64,000 nucleotides of DNA from NCBI RefSeq assembly GCF_004664715.2, contig NC_051067.1, positions 71,228,942 to 71,292,941 on the forward strand. The letters are read 5' to 3'. The notes below the pieces were generated by a model, which was not told where the DNA came from, did no database searches, and saw only the letters and a list, made by a program, of their open reading frames with translations. Source of the stretch: Peromyscus leucopus. Taxonomy: Eukaryota > Chordata > Mammalia > Rodentia > Cricetidae. Both the position numbers and the translations under genes were made by a program. Of the stretch, positions 1-10,760 are shown one piece after another. Each line of letters begins with the position of its first letter. Positions within the stretch are counted from its first letter, which is position 1.

Positions 1-822
1 TGAAAAAGTAAAAGTAGAATAAGAGAAAATGTTTGCATTTGTCTGCTAAAGGGCTGAGTCCAGACTATATAAGGCCACAACAGATTGACAAAAGAAAATA
101 ATCCAATTCAAAAGTGGAAAGAGAATTTGTAGACATTCCCTCCAAGAATATATAGAAATGCTAAAAAAGAGATATGCTCTGTACAATTAGTTATTAGGAA
201 ATGCAAGTCAAATGTCGACAAGACGGCCGTTTACTATTGAGAGGACGGCGTGATGGAAGAGCTGGACCAGAGCTGGCCAGGGTGTGGAGCGGTCCTGCCG
301 TCCTCGGACACTGCTGACAGAGGTACAGACTGATGCTGAGCCAGGGTTACCCTAGGGTCCAGCCATTCCCCTGCTAAGACCACTTCTAAACACCAAAAGC
401 ACATGAAAACTTAGACCATAACGCTCACAGTAGTATTGTTCATAATCACTTGAAAGTGGCTATAAATTCAATTGTCCATCACTTAATGAATATTCGATGT
501 GGTGTGCCCAATGAATTGAATATTATTTAGCTGTAAAAAGGGAATAGTGTACTGAAACATGCTGGAAGATGAACGAAGCCCATAATTTCATGCCCACACT
601 TTTTGTGCCATGAGAAAGGAACCACATACAGAGTACATATTGTATGTCTGATCACACACATGATACACCCAGAGCAGTCAGATTGACACATACAGAAAGA
701 AGAATCGAGGAATGTGGGGTGGTGGTGGAGATGGATTGTTGTTCCGTGTGGATGATAAAATGTTCTGGAATTGGTAGGGAGCTCCTCGTAAAACTTCATA
801 AATATGATGAAGTTGAAAAGGA
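1..822 (+). mobile_element. Ancient L1 (L1M-type) LINE, 3' end fragment
   Basis: The text follows, with heavy divergence, the last part of mammalian L1 ORF2 and the start of its 3' UTR in sense orientation. Recognisable pieces are the fragment near 103-150 (caattcaaaagtggaaagag), the insect-bite style phrases for small-ORF DNA near 440-560 (gtattgttcataatcact, then ttatttagctgtaaaaag) and the 3' UTR phrase near 758-775 (aaaatgttctggaattgg). All frames are broken, so it is a dead fossil. A middle section (about 225-400) is less easily aligned and may contain an unrelated insertion. The family level is known from L1 consensus memory; the subfamily is not determined. Confidence 0.7.
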
Positions 823-830
823 TGATCTTT

Positions 831-997
831 GCCAGGTATGGTGGCACACACCTTTAATCCCAGCACTGGGGAGGCAGAGTTTGAGGCCAGTTCGAGGCCA
901 GCCTAGTCTATATAGCGAGTTCTAGGATAGCCTGAGCTACCTAGGGAGACCCTCTTGAGAAAACAACAACAAAATCAAAACAAACAAACAAAAAAGA
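831..997 (+). mobile_element. B1 SINE
   Basis: It is a 7SL-derived B1 in sense orientation: a gccaggtatggtggcacaca head, cctttaatcccagcac, a gttcgaggccagcctagtct core and an A-rich tail (aacaacaacaaaatc). It is inserted at the end of the L1M fragment. Confidence 0.9.
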
Positions 998-1221
998 AAA
1001 GTTTGTGCTATATGGAAATTTGCATGGAAATGAAGGTAAAGAGAATTGGATGTTTTGTGCAAAGCTGGCTGAGGTAGCTGCATGCAGATTTGCAAATACA
1101 TTTCCTGTTTGTTTTTCTACATTGCAAATAGTTACCTCTGGCCCACATCCCCAGATGAATCTGTTGTCTGGCTTTCAGCTCGCTGTTGAAGTTTCATGCT
1201 AGCAATGTTGGGATACAGCCG

Positions 1222-1245
1222 CCCCCCCCCCCCCCCCCCCCCCCC
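1222..1245. repeat. Poly-C tract (24 C)
   Basis: An uninterrupted run of 24 C on the plus strand. The minus strand is a G run, which could fold as a quadruplex and is likely to vary in length or be miscalled. Confidence 0.95.
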
Positions 1246-2822
1246 GCTCACCCTGCGGATGTCACTTTCCTTTATATCTGCGTTCACTCTCACGCCCTCA
1301 GTAGACTTAAACATCCATCAGTGGGATCAATATTGATGTTAATCAGTACACACTGCTGAGTACTCAGTACTGTGCACACTATAAGAAATGTGGGTGAGTG
1401 CTGAGTACTGTGCACAGTGTAGAAAAATGTCGAGCCCAACTTAGCAAGCCAGGGGTCTGAAACAGTGGGGTGAGAAGTCTTTTATCTACAGGATTTAGTT
1501 AGAATCGGATGAATCTGTTCTGGAGGAGCGAGCAGAAGGAAGGGGTTCAGCCTGGGGACCGGAGCATGACAACACCATCAGAAACTAGCCAGCCAGGCAG
1601 GCAAGGCAGAGGAGCTCTAGGGAGGCGCAGGCAGACGGCTCACCAGTTCTCAATCAGCCGGGGTGACATAGTGAGACCTTGTCTTAGAAGAAAAAAGAAA
1701 CAGGAGAGAGATGACGTGAGACAAAAAGAAAGAAGGAGGAGGAGGAGGAGGAGAAGGAGGAGAAGGGGAAGAAAGAAGAAAGAGGAAGGAGAAGAAATGC
1801 TTGAAGAAGCTTGCTGCCACACTGGAGAATCTGAGTTTGGGACTCACATGATGGAAAGAGAACCAACTCATACAGAGTCATCCTCTCATTTCCACATAGA
1901 AGTCTTGGTGCACACGCACACACACAGAGTTTGTGTTTTGAGAGGAAAAGAAAGACATCCCAACAGCCCATTAGCAGCTAAGGCTGATATAGAGGCTGGT
2001 CAGTGACAAGTAAAGGAAGTCCATCCCTGTCAGACTGTGTCTGTCTGTCCATACCCCCACCACCCACCTCCTGCTCCTTTCCTTAAATACAGTGTCTTGG
2101 TATCTTCACACTTCACTGTTACATCTGTTTCATGATGGTCCCCTTGGGCCTTGCACAGACAGCAGGGTTCTGCCTGCCTCTACAGAGTGATAAGTCTCCA
2201 CCAATGCCCTCCAATTCCTCACCTCCCATGGGCTTCCTCTACCCCGAATTTATTACACGTTCTGATTGACACAGTGTGTGAACAACAGTACATCTTCCCT
2301 GCTTTGGCAGGCAAGCCCACAGAGGCAGGCAGACCTGCAGACACAGCTCCTGCTCCTCTGTGTAGATCTCTGTCCTTGCCCTCACCGCCCAGGCCCACAC
2401 GTCACTCAGGACGTGGTATTGCCATCACTCCTTAATATAGTTCAGATCCGAGTGCCTGCTCATTGGTGAGCCTCCTTCCACACCCACCTCGCATCTCTTC
2501 CAGACGGCTACCATTAACTCATGCTCTCCTCACCTCCCATCGGACCTTCAGCCAGCCCACTGGAAACGGTTCAACCTAGAATACAAAACCCAAATGTTTA
2601 CTTCACCAATTGAAAGTACTTCTAAAACTATGCCAGGGTTCCCAAACTGTGCACAAGTCACCCTGGCGGACTACAGTGAACAAGTTCACCACGTTGCTGT
2701 GGGATATTTCAAAGTTTGAGAGAAATACAGCCACATGTCTCAGACATGAGACAAATAGCCATTCTCATGTCACCTCCAACTAAACGAACAGAACTTAAGT
2801 CTTTCTCCCTTTCTTCTTTCTC
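1246..2822. other. Mostly unique intergenic DNA with a GA-rich stretch
   Basis: No gene is seen. About 1650-1685 resembles the right end of a degenerate 7SL-type SINE (gacatagtgagaccttgtct), followed by a purine-rich tract at about 1687-1800 (agg/aga repeats). This tract produces arginine- and lysine-rich or serine- and phenylalanine-rich open frames that are low-complexity artefacts. Confidence 0.5.
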
Positions 2823-2973
2823 TTTTGGTTTTTCAAGACAGGGTTTCCTCTGTGTGTCCCTGACTGTCCTGGAACTCGCCCTATAGACCAGGCTGGCCCT
2901 GAACACACAGAGATCCACCTGCCTCTGTCTCTGCAGTTCTGGGATTAGAGGCTTGTGCTACCACAGCCTGGCC
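2823..2973 (-). mobile_element. B1 SINE with target-site duplication
   Basis: Antisense B1: tttttcaagacagggtttcc at the left, gaccaggctggccctgaac in the centre and ctgggattagaggcttgtgc near the right. An imperfect target-site duplication starts with agaactta at 2790-2797 and again at 2974-2981. This marks a retroposition event into the first copy of a short duplicated segment (see findings). Confidence 0.9.
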
Positions 2974-3506
2974 AGAACTTAGTGTTTCTTTTGCTCTGGA
3001 ACATCATGAGACAATTATAAAGCCACTGTGACTGCTGTGGATCGAGAAAGGCTGGAAATCAGCGACCTCCTGAATGTTTTCAGGCTATGCAGCATGCACA
3101 CATCTGTCCTCACCCACCTTTCCAGTCTCATTTCTGTCTTATATATGCCACACTGTGCCCCTGCCCCAAGTCCACTTAACAGACAGGAGGCAGGCTTGAG
3201 TCTCCCAAAATGCATGGCTCAGTCGTCTTTGAGAGAAATACAGCCACATGTCTCAGACGTCAGACAAACAGCTATTCTCGTATCACACCAAATGAACAGA
3301 ACTTGGTCTATGGTTCTCTCTATGGCTGGGCTGTGACATCTATGGGAATACAAGGACATGGGTGCCACAGTCCAGGGACAAGGCCGGGCAGAAATGAGGA
3401 GAGAGTAAACCCAGCAGGAAGTCACTTCTTCTGAGTCCCCACACCTACAGATTCTAAAGAGGTGGGTTGTCTGAAGTGAAATAATAATAATAATCATTGG
3501 TTGGTT

Positions 3507-3661
3507 GGCTGGGGATGTGGTTCATTTGGTAGAGTGCTTGCCTCACATGCCAGAGGCCCTGGGTTCAATCCCCAGCAGCACATTGTCACAGGCGTAGTGA
3601 CACGTGTCTGAATCCCAGAACTTGGGAAATAGGAGGATTAGAAATTCAAGGTCATCCTTCC
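3507..3661 (+). mobile_element. B4-type SINE (ID head fused to B1-like tail)
   Basis: The head is tRNA-like (gctggggatgtggttcattt, ttgcctcacatgccagaggc, gttcaatccccagcagcac). The second half is B1-like (gtgacacgtgtctgaatccc, ttcaaggtcatcctt). This two-part structure is the B4 family arrangement. Confidence 0.8.
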
Positions 3662-3678
3662 TGTGTACTGTAGCATGA

Positions 3679-4219
3679 ATCTTAAAAGTTCTTATTAATA
3701 AAAATCAAACCCGAGGCCAGTTATTGGGGTCAATGCTGGTAGATCAGAGAGACAGAACAAGCCACAGCTATCTCACCTTGCCAATTCCTCAGCTGGTCCT
3801 GTTTCCTCAGACTGGAAGCTTCTGTTTCCTCAGACTGGAAGCTTCTGTATCCTCATCCAGAATGAATCTCAGCTGAACTGTTGCTCCAAAGCCTGAAAGC
3901 TTAACCAGCCAAATGCTTAAACAGCCAAATGCTTCTAGTTTCTGGTCCTCACGCCTTATATATCTTTCTGCTTTCTACCACCACTCCCTGGGATTAAAGG
4001 CTGGCTTTCTGGGATTAAAGGTGTGTGTCACCATGCTTGGCTATTTCCAATGTGGCCTTGAACCCACAGAGATCCAGAGGGATTTCTGTCTCTGGAATGC
4101 TAGGATTAAAGGTGTGAGTGCCACCATTTTCTAGCCTTTGTATCTAGTGGCTGTCTGTTCTCTGACCCCAGATAAATTTATTAGAGTACACAATATTTTG
4201 GGGAACACAATACCACCAC
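3679..4219. mobile_element. Rodent composite repeat (RMER1-like)
   Basis: A dispersed rodent repeat about 540 bp long. It contains a tandem duplication of cctcagactggaagcttctg (near 3807 and 3830) and paired aaccagccaaatgctt-type motifs. It then carries two B1-like sub-blocks with gggattaaaggtgtg and ends in aacacaataccacca. I recognise it as a common rodent interspersed repeat, probably RMER1. The exact family name and orientation are uncertain. Confidence 0.6.
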
Positions 4220-4220
4220 A

Positions 4221-4287
4221 GTGTACACAGAGTTCCAGGCCGGGCTGGGCTCTAGAAGACCCTGCCTCTAAACAAGCAAGCAAAGAA
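4221..4287 (+). mobile_element. B1 SINE right-end fragment
   Basis: Short piece matching the B1 right arm: cacagagttccaggccgggc, then gaccctgcctctaaacaagc. Confidence 0.5.
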
Positions 4288-4289
4288 CA

Positions 4290-4545
4290 ACTGATTAGGC
4301 CGGTAAGATAACTCAATGTAAAGATGCTTGCTATACAAGCCAGGAGACCTAAGTTTGGTTTCTAGAGCCCAGCAAAGGTGCAATAAAAAGAAGCTGCTCC
4401 ACGAAGATGTCCTCTGACCTCCTTGAATATGCCATGGTACTGCGCATGCGCGCGCGCCACACACTTGTCGGGGAGGTGGAAAGAGCCGGGTAGGGAAAGA
4501 GAGAGATGTAGGTGGGTACATACAGACATAGTAATAATAATAATT
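4290..4545 (+). mobile_element. B2/B3-type SINE with Z-DNA-like and NRF1-like tail
   Basis: A tRNA-derived head (ggccggtaagataactcaat, gcttgctatacaagccagga) is followed by the ctctgacctccttgaat body of B2-related SINEs. The 3' part holds gcgcatgcgc at 4442-4451, extended by alternating CGCG. This is a palindrome identical to the NRF1 core motif. A TAA-rich tail ends the copy. Confidence 0.7.
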
Positions 4546-5285
4546 TTTTAAAATAATTTTTTGGTGATTCTTTGTGAATTCCCGTGCTGCCAGGCAGAAG
4601 GGCGGAGGGGACCAGGCATGTCTCACCCTCCTCTCACCTCACAGAGGGTCAACATGACGCCAGGGGTTTGTATTTTAGAAAGTCATCTTTTCAGTGGGCA
4701 GAAGGGTTGGTTGAAGGTTTGTCGAGAGGTGGGAAGATGGTGGTTAATGCTGACCATCTGGGAGAAACACAGGAAAATGTCAAACGGAAGTCATCCATGG
4801 CAATACTGTAGGATGAAAAACATCTAAACAAGCGTAACTGCTTCTGTTAGTGACTACACAGCCACCTTCCCAGCAATGGACACATGCGTTCTGGAAATGG
4901 CTTCTTTCTCTCTGCTGCATGTTATCATCGTCCTAATTCTACGGTGTCACGTTCTTTCATGCATACTCTCCCGCTCGTCTCCTCTCCACGCCTGTGGAGG
5001 GCTGAGTTGGCCTTCTTTCCACCAGTCTGGTCCACCGTGAATCATGAGGAGGTCTGTGATGGATGAAAACACATCGCGGAGGCCGTGGTTGCATGCCACG
5101 AAGAGGCCAATTAAGTTAGAAGCTGAGCATCACTCACTGGGTGCAAGCGTTAGCGACTCTCGAGTTATTAGTTAAAGATGTCTCTGGGCAGCCGTGGCAA
5201 AAGCTGGCTTGCAGGTGTTGAGGAGTGAACCGAGAGATGAAGCTGTGATTTCTGCCTAGCCCAGCCAGCCTACTTTGTTCCAGGT
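4546..5285. other. Unassigned intergenic DNA
   Basis: No gene, RNA or clear repeat is recognised. The open frames here are short and lack domain features. Confidence 0.4.
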
Positions 5286-5372
5286 AGCCAGGAGGAAAGG
5301 GTGTCTGGGAGGGTTTGGAGGGAGGAAAGGGAGGGAGGAAAAACAGTAATTTTATTATAAGTAAAATAAATA
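5286..5372 (+). mobile_element. Rodent L1 extreme 3' UTR tail
   Basis: The phrases gtgtctgggagggtttggag and gaggaaagggagggagg followed by an A/T-rich tail match the terminal part of the rodent L1 3' UTR in sense orientation. Only the last portion is present or recognisable. Confidence 0.6.
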
Positions 5373-5584
5373 ATCCTTAAAGTTGTAATTGATTGGGCTA
5401 ATTATTTTTTATATACATGTTACCCAGTTGAATTTTATCATCAAAATGTTTGGAACCTTGGGATTAAAAAAGCAAAAAGTGATTCCCTGTATTTTCCACA
5501 ACACGAATCTAGGCTGTGCTCACTCATATCCAACATATCCAGACTTAAATAACAGTTCACAAAATTGTTCTTGCTAGAGTTTTC

Positions 5585-5775
5585 TTCAGTGTTTGGTTTT
5601 ACATGTATGTATTTTGGGGAGATGTGTGCCTCAGCATGCCTGAGAGGTCAGAGGACAACTTGTAGGAGCCAGTTCTTTTTTTCCATCATGTTGGTCCCAG
5701 GGATCAATCAGGAGGTCAGGACTGGCAGCAAGTGCCTTGACCCACTGAGCCATCTGGCATCCCTTTATCTGCATT
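5585..5775 (-). mobile_element. B3 SINE
   Basis: Antisense B3: gaggtcagaggacaacttgt, ggtcccagggatcaatcagg and a terminal gacccactgagccatctggc. Confidence 0.85.
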
Positions 5776-6763
5776 CTCACCTGGTGCTGAGGGGTTCCTT
5801 TGCTCACTCTTTGTTGTCAGCTTTCCATAAGTGTGAAGAGCAGGTGAGGGTTAAGTCCATTCACTTCTGGACTGGAACTCAGGAAAGCGGGGAGAGCCCA
5901 GCGCATACCCACTCACCAAAGGCACCTTGGTCCTCAGTGTAAGTTCGCACCTGTCCCAACTACACTAAGGTGGAGACGAAGGCATGGACTTGGAGGAAAT
6001 TTAGGATCCAACTGTATGGGGCACTTAAAATTTTTCATTTAATAAGAACAAATGGTCTTATTCAAATCAGTCATTCTCATTAAATCTACTCAGAAAACAG
6101 ACAAGCTTACCGCATGGAGATACCACCACAGATGAGTCTCTGCTAATGAATAATCTATTCCTTTCAGTTCTCACAAGGAAGACACTAGGGATACTTCGTC
6201 ATGGTATATGTGGATCCCACCACACAGGGTCATCATTGGCTAGGAAAAAGAAATGTGTCATTTGTTTGTTCTTTATTTGAATGGGCATTGATGTTAAAGA
6301 TTTTAAAAAGAAAATGTAACTAACTAGCAAAAAAAGTTCAAAGTACAAAGAGTGTTACCATCTTGCCATAAAGGCCTCTGATCTTCTAGAAAGAGCCTGC
6401 TGCCTCACTGGGATCCTGTCCAATTCATCTTCTTTCTCTTTCTCCAAGAGGAAATCATTTTCTTTTGAAGTCACTATGTATCCTTCCTGTTAATCGCCCT
6501 ACACTTTTACTTCATATGTGTATGTCCTTACCCACATCTTTCACTTATGAAATTCTTTATAAATTATTAATCTTCAGCATAAGTTATTTATACGGTCTAA
6601 ATATTAATTCCTTGTCAAGTACATGCCTTGAAAAGACCATCTCAGTTTATCTTTTAATTTTTATGTCTCCTGTCATATTAAAGGTATTTTAAAATTTTAA
6701 ATATGATGCATTTTGTCATTTCCCCTATGGCTTGTGCATTTTAATGCTTCAAGGCATAATTCC
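5776..6763. other. Unique AT-leaning intergenic DNA
   Basis: I see no gene and no confident interspersed repeat. Confidence 0.4.
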
Positions 6764-6838
6764 CAGGCTGGAGTTGCAGCTTGATGTAGTACACTTGCTG
6801 AGCGTGGACAGGGCCCTGAGTTTGGTCCTCGGTGTTAC
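6764..6838 (+). mobile_element. ID-type SINE
   Basis: A diverged ID element: ggctggagttgcagcttgat, cttgctgagcgtggacaggg, gtttggtcctcggtgttac. It is followed directly by its GAAA-rich tail. Confidence 0.65.
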
Positions 6839-6840
6839 GA

Positions 6841-6912
<72 letters not shown>

Positions 6913-6985
6913 GGAAGAGAGAGAGAAAGAGGAAGGAAGGAAGGAAGAAGGAAGGAAGGAAGGAAGGAAGGAAAGGAGAAAGGAA
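6838..6985. repeat. (GAAA)n microsatellite grading into (GGAA)n
   Basis: About 18 GAAA units from 6838 to 6912 are followed by GA and GGAA runs. It probably grew from the A-rich tail of the adjacent ID element. The Lys/Glu/Arg-rich open frames across it are artefacts of the repeat. Confidence 0.95.
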
Positions 6986-7039
6986 GAATTTCTTCCATAA
7001 TCATGATCAATATCCTAAACAATTCTTACTTATATACAA

Positions 7040-7203
7040 TCTAACTCTGCGTTAGTACGTGTGTGCAGATGCCAGAAGAGGGCATTAGATCACCTGGAGC
7101 TGGAGTCACAGGGAGTTGTGACCCACCTGAAATGGGTGCTGAGAACCAAATTCAACCTTTGGAAGAGCAGCCAGCACTCCTGAACATCTCCTCAGCCCCA
7201 TGA
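7040..7203 (-). mobile_element. B2 SINE
   Basis: Antisense B2: agatgccagaagagggcatt, cctggagctggagtcacagg, tgggtgctgagaaccaaatt, cagcactcctgaacatctcc. Confidence 0.85.
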
Positions 7204-8270
7204 TTAACATTTCTTTTAGGTTCTCTTTTTCTTGTGTTTAATGTATCTGAAATTTAATTTGTATGTAGGGAAAGGGAAAGATGTTTGCTTTTTCTTATTA
7301 ATATAAGCTATTGTTTTTTAAATGAGAGAAAATAGAGAAAGGTTAAGCATTGTCTGTAGTCTGTAAACACTGGTTTCCACTATCCTTGTCTACACACTGC
7401 CTTGACCATTTTGAATATTTCTAGTTCTCAGAAGACATGTTCTGGCCACTTTTTTTTTTTTTCCAGCAACGGGGATTGCTTAGACTATACACAAGACATC
7501 ATAAAGACATCTGAGTTGTGCTTAATTTTTACAGCATTGAGCAGTAAGTAACATCTTAATAGATTAACATGACTTAAGTACTGAATTATTCCAATAAATT
7601 GAAGAATAAGAGAGACTTCTCCAATGATGCCCATTTTTAGAAAACTCACCTGGGGAAAAGCCAGTCAAACTTCCAGTCAAACTCATTTACCATCTACCAA
7701 GAGAAATACATAAGAGACATCTTCATCTACTGTCTAAGATTCTAAAAGTCAGGTTCTCAAATCAAAAGAACCTGTGAGGCCAATTTTCTCTTCTATAATC
7801 TGAAGTTACCACTGTAGGTTTAACAGGACCTGGCTTCATTGCTAAGGTTCTTGCCAAGACCTGATAGTGTTCCCCTCTCTTCATAGGCAGCCTGAAAAGA
7901 AGGTGTGCTTAAAACCTGATTTCAATCAAAGGCGGCGAATATAAGCCAAGGAAACCATTTTGTTTTAAAGGAAACACTCTGTGATTTCTGCTGAGAACAA
8001 TTCTCCCTAGATTTTTTTTTTTTTTAAGAGTCTCAAAATTTTGATCTTCAAATATTTCCAGGAACTCCAGAGTCTGTCATATAAAGGAGGAACATCTTTT
8101 TTGTTGTTGTTGTTCTGGAGGATACAGAGGGATAGAATAGAATGTTTTTGTAAATGTGTTTCTAGAAAGTGAAATATAGTTGGAAAGATGAATTGTTTTA
8201 ATTTTAGTCTCTGGACAGAGGCCAGCTTCCCCCTTTGTGATGGGTAGAGGGGCTGAGGTCAGCAAATGAT
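7204..8270. other. Unique intergenic DNA
   Basis: No gene or confident repeat is visible. Short poly-T runs occur near 7449 and 8011 and a TTG repeat near 8099-8114. It leads into the repeat-free island. Confidence 0.4.
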
Positions 8271-8380
8271 CTCATTGCTTCCCTTCACTGGAGATGCTTC
8301 TGTCAGCTGGGAGAAAACCAAGGAGGATCCTGCCCAGCCACACCACGTCAGAAAACACCTCCTGAGCCAGACAGTTCAGG

Positions 8381-8418
8381 AAGCCACGTGTCCAGCTGCA
8401 GCCACGTGTCCAGAGGCT
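8381..8418. promoter_or_regulatory. Paired CACGTG boxes in an 18-bp tandem duplication
   Basis: The palindrome CACGTG occurs at 8385-8390 and 8403-8408, each inside gccacgtgtccag, giving a spacing of exactly 18 bp. CACGTG is the canonical E-box for MYC/MAX, USF and CLOCK/BMAL1-type bHLH factors. It sits at the upstream edge of the CpG-rich block. Function is inferred from motif and position only. Confidence 0.4.
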
Positions 8419-9442
8419 TCAAAATCACAGTGCTTCTCAAGGAACATCCCGAGGACCACGAGTTAAGAATATTTTGTATTCAAAAGTAGCAGTCTCTCCT
8501 TGGGGCGCCCGGGGGTGGGGTAGAATGGGGGAGGAGGAAAGGACGGAGGGAGGAAGAAGGGAAGCCATGTGTGTAAAAAAGGGAGCAATTTAAAAGAAAA
8601 TTTAATCTTTAACCCCCTGGCCACCGTACTGCTCGAGAGTCCCCGTGTTCAGCGGTAAACAAGCACGAACTGTCAACATCACTGGATTCTTTCCAGGATT
8701 CCCTAAAAAAATATCATCATTGGAGGACTGTCTAGAAAGAGGATTCCGACTCCTTGCCTATTCAAAACCAGTACAAGACTCCCAGCGGCAATGGAAGAAA
8801 AGAAGGAAACACGGAGGAAAGCCAGCCAGCTAACCAGAAACAGAAAACAAGCAAGAGAGGAGGCAAGAGAGGGAGGGAAGAGAAGAGAGAGAGACAGCCA
8901 CCGAGAGGCAGAGACGGAGAGAGGGAGAGACAGAGACGGGCAGAGACAAGGGGACAGAGAGAGCAAGCAGCGAGATCGGCGGCGGGGAGCCCTGGGCAGG
9001 CCCCCTCGCCGCGGCAGGAGACGCCAGCGCCCCACGAAGTCCCTTCTGCTGCGGGCGGGCGAGCGCTCGGCCCACGGGAGGAGGCCGGTGCCCTCTGCGG
9101 TCACTGGCTCGCCCCACCGGCCCCTGGCCGCCTGGGCTCGCACCCGGACGCCCCTTCTCGCCCACACACAGAGGCGCAAAGAGAGCTGTGTGAGCTCAGA
9201 GAGCTGCCGAGAGGGAATGCACCAGCCACAGACACAAAATGGAGAAAGAGGAACCGAGAGGAGCAGGAAGGAGGGGGCGCGGGAAGGGAGTTTAAGATGA
9301 GAACGATCCCGGGTGCCCCGGGTCGGGGGGTGCCAGAAGGAGCGCCCAGGAGGCGGAAGCGACAGCACCAGGGGAAGAGCGAGGAGGCCAAGGCAGCCCC
9401 GAGACTAGGCCGTTCCGGGTGTCGAGGCTCCATTTGCAGCAG

Positions 9443-9451
9443 CGCCATATT
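9443..9451 (-). promoter_or_regulatory. YY1-like motif
   Basis: cgccatatt on plus is AATATGGCG on minus, matching the YY1 core AANATGGCG. It lies just before a T-run and the gene-promoter-like GC-rich core. Binding is not shown. Confidence 0.35.
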
Positions 9452-9566
9452 CGCGAGCCCTTCGCCGTGCTTAATTTGGATTTTTTTTTTCCTCCCTCCC
9501 CCGGCGGCTGGGGACCCGCGCCAGCGGATTTCTGCAGCTCGGGCCAAGGGCTTGGCGGCAGGGCAG

Positions 9567-9741
9567 GACGCAGGGTCCAGCCGGGGACTCTCGTGCCTGT
9601 CTCCACCTTGCAGGGCTGTGGCGTGCCGGGTGCAGGGCCCAGCTGGGAATCCTCCTGCCTGTCTCTGACTTTGCAGGGCTAAGGGGTGCAGAGCCTGGTT
9701 GGGGACCCCCCCAGCTTGTCTCTGACTTGGCTGCAAGAGGG
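9567..9741 (+). repeat. Three-copy degenerate tandem repeat (about 57-62 bp)
   Basis: Copies begin near 9567 (gacgcagggtccagccgggg), 9629 (ggtgcagggcccagctggga) and 9686 (gggtgcagagcctggttggg). Each continues with a pyrimidine tract ctgcctgtctctgac-type; the first two then read ttgcagggct and the third ggctgcaaga. The copies are clearly related but diverged. The first two each contain a sequence resembling a 3' splice acceptor. Confidence 0.7.
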
Positions 9742-10760
9742 CCTGGGGAGCGGCACCCCTCGGGACACACGTCCTTGACCTTTGCCCGGTGTGTGGTGGA
9801 CTCCAGTGCAGGAAGGAGGGGTTAGTAGAAGCATCGAGGATAGAAAGAAAGAAAAAGAGGAAGGGCACCCTTAGGGAGAAGGACGCTAGCCGAGGACAGC
9901 GGGGCGGGGCGTCTCAAGATCAGGAACCTGGAAGGGACTCGGGGGTGCCCCGGATCCCGCCTGGGGCAGGCGGCCGGCCAGCCGTCTCCTGTGCACAGTC
10001 GCCGTTCGTCCAGGACCCTCGATGGGGCGACTGTTTGGCCGGCCGGCCGCCGGGACTGCGGGGTCCTCGGTTCGCTCCCCGCATTCGAGGTCTCCAAGCT
10101 TCTCGGGGTTGTTCTTGGGGTAACTGGAGGCACCCACATGGACAAGTCGCGTCTGCCTCGTGTCTCCCTCTATGTTGCTCTGTAGAAAAGTGCCGCCCTC
10201 AGCTTCACGCACGACTTCTTCACAGTTCTCCCCTCTTTTCTTAACCATTGTCTTAACGCATTGTCTCCTCCTCCAAATCCCATCTTCGTCGGAGCTAAGG
10301 GAGCCTCTGGGTGCCCGGCGTCCCCTCCCTCCTCTAAGGACTCCGGGATGCACGCCGTGGGCCAGGCCGAAGGTGGGAAGGACTCCTGCTGGAGGCGAGG
10401 AGACGACCGCTCCCTCAGGCCCCACAGCAAAAGCCAAGTGGCCGCTCGCCATCACCGCCGGGGTGACCGATTCCCACGTCACCCCGGGCAGTTCGGTGGG
10501 CTCGGTGCTGGCTTTACGCCTGGAAGGAAACATCTCCAGGCTGGTTGCCGTCCTTTCCTGACCGTCTCTATCAACACAGGGCGATGCCTGTCATCCTCCC
10601 CGAGGTCACTGGTCCCTGTTCCCCCACCCCGCGGTCATTTCAGACCCGAGCACAAACGCATCCCAAACTTGGCACCTCCGAGCTCCGGCTGCGCAGACTG
10701 GAGCCCTCGAACCAGGATGCCCACCGGCCGCTGGCTCGGTGTGCTGTGGAGTTAACTTTA

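Larger units (their letters stand above)
8620..10760. promoter_or_regulatory. CpG-rich, repeat-free promoter-like block
   Basis: By eye, CpG dinucleotides become dense at about 8950-9560 and 9880-10740. They are rare elsewhere in the window. There is no interspersed repeat. Purine-rich sequence (8780-8950) precedes a GC-rich core with many GC boxes (ggggcggggc at 9900-9909). A cgccatatt motif (9443-9451) matches the YY1 core. No TATA box stands out, which is usual for CpG-island promoters. Long open frames exist on both strands (about 304 codons on plus, 255 on minus). They are composed of Arg, Gly, Pro and Ser with no domain, as expected from GC-rich DNA lacking AT-rich stops. It could be a promoter with a 5' UTR or non-coding first exon of a gene lying outside the window, or of a lncRNA. 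Transcript direction and splice sites are not determined. Confidence 0.6.

Noticed and set aside
6764..6838. A tRNA gene
   Set aside because: The tRNA-like text matches a diverged ID SINE followed by an A-rich tail, not an intact cloverleaf.
8754..9668. A 304-codon plus-strand open frame and overlapping minus-strand frames up to 255 codons
   Set aside because: They lie in GC-rich CpG-island-like DNA where stop codons are scarce. The composition is Arg, Gly, Pro and Ser-rich without domains, and frames are open on both strands at once.
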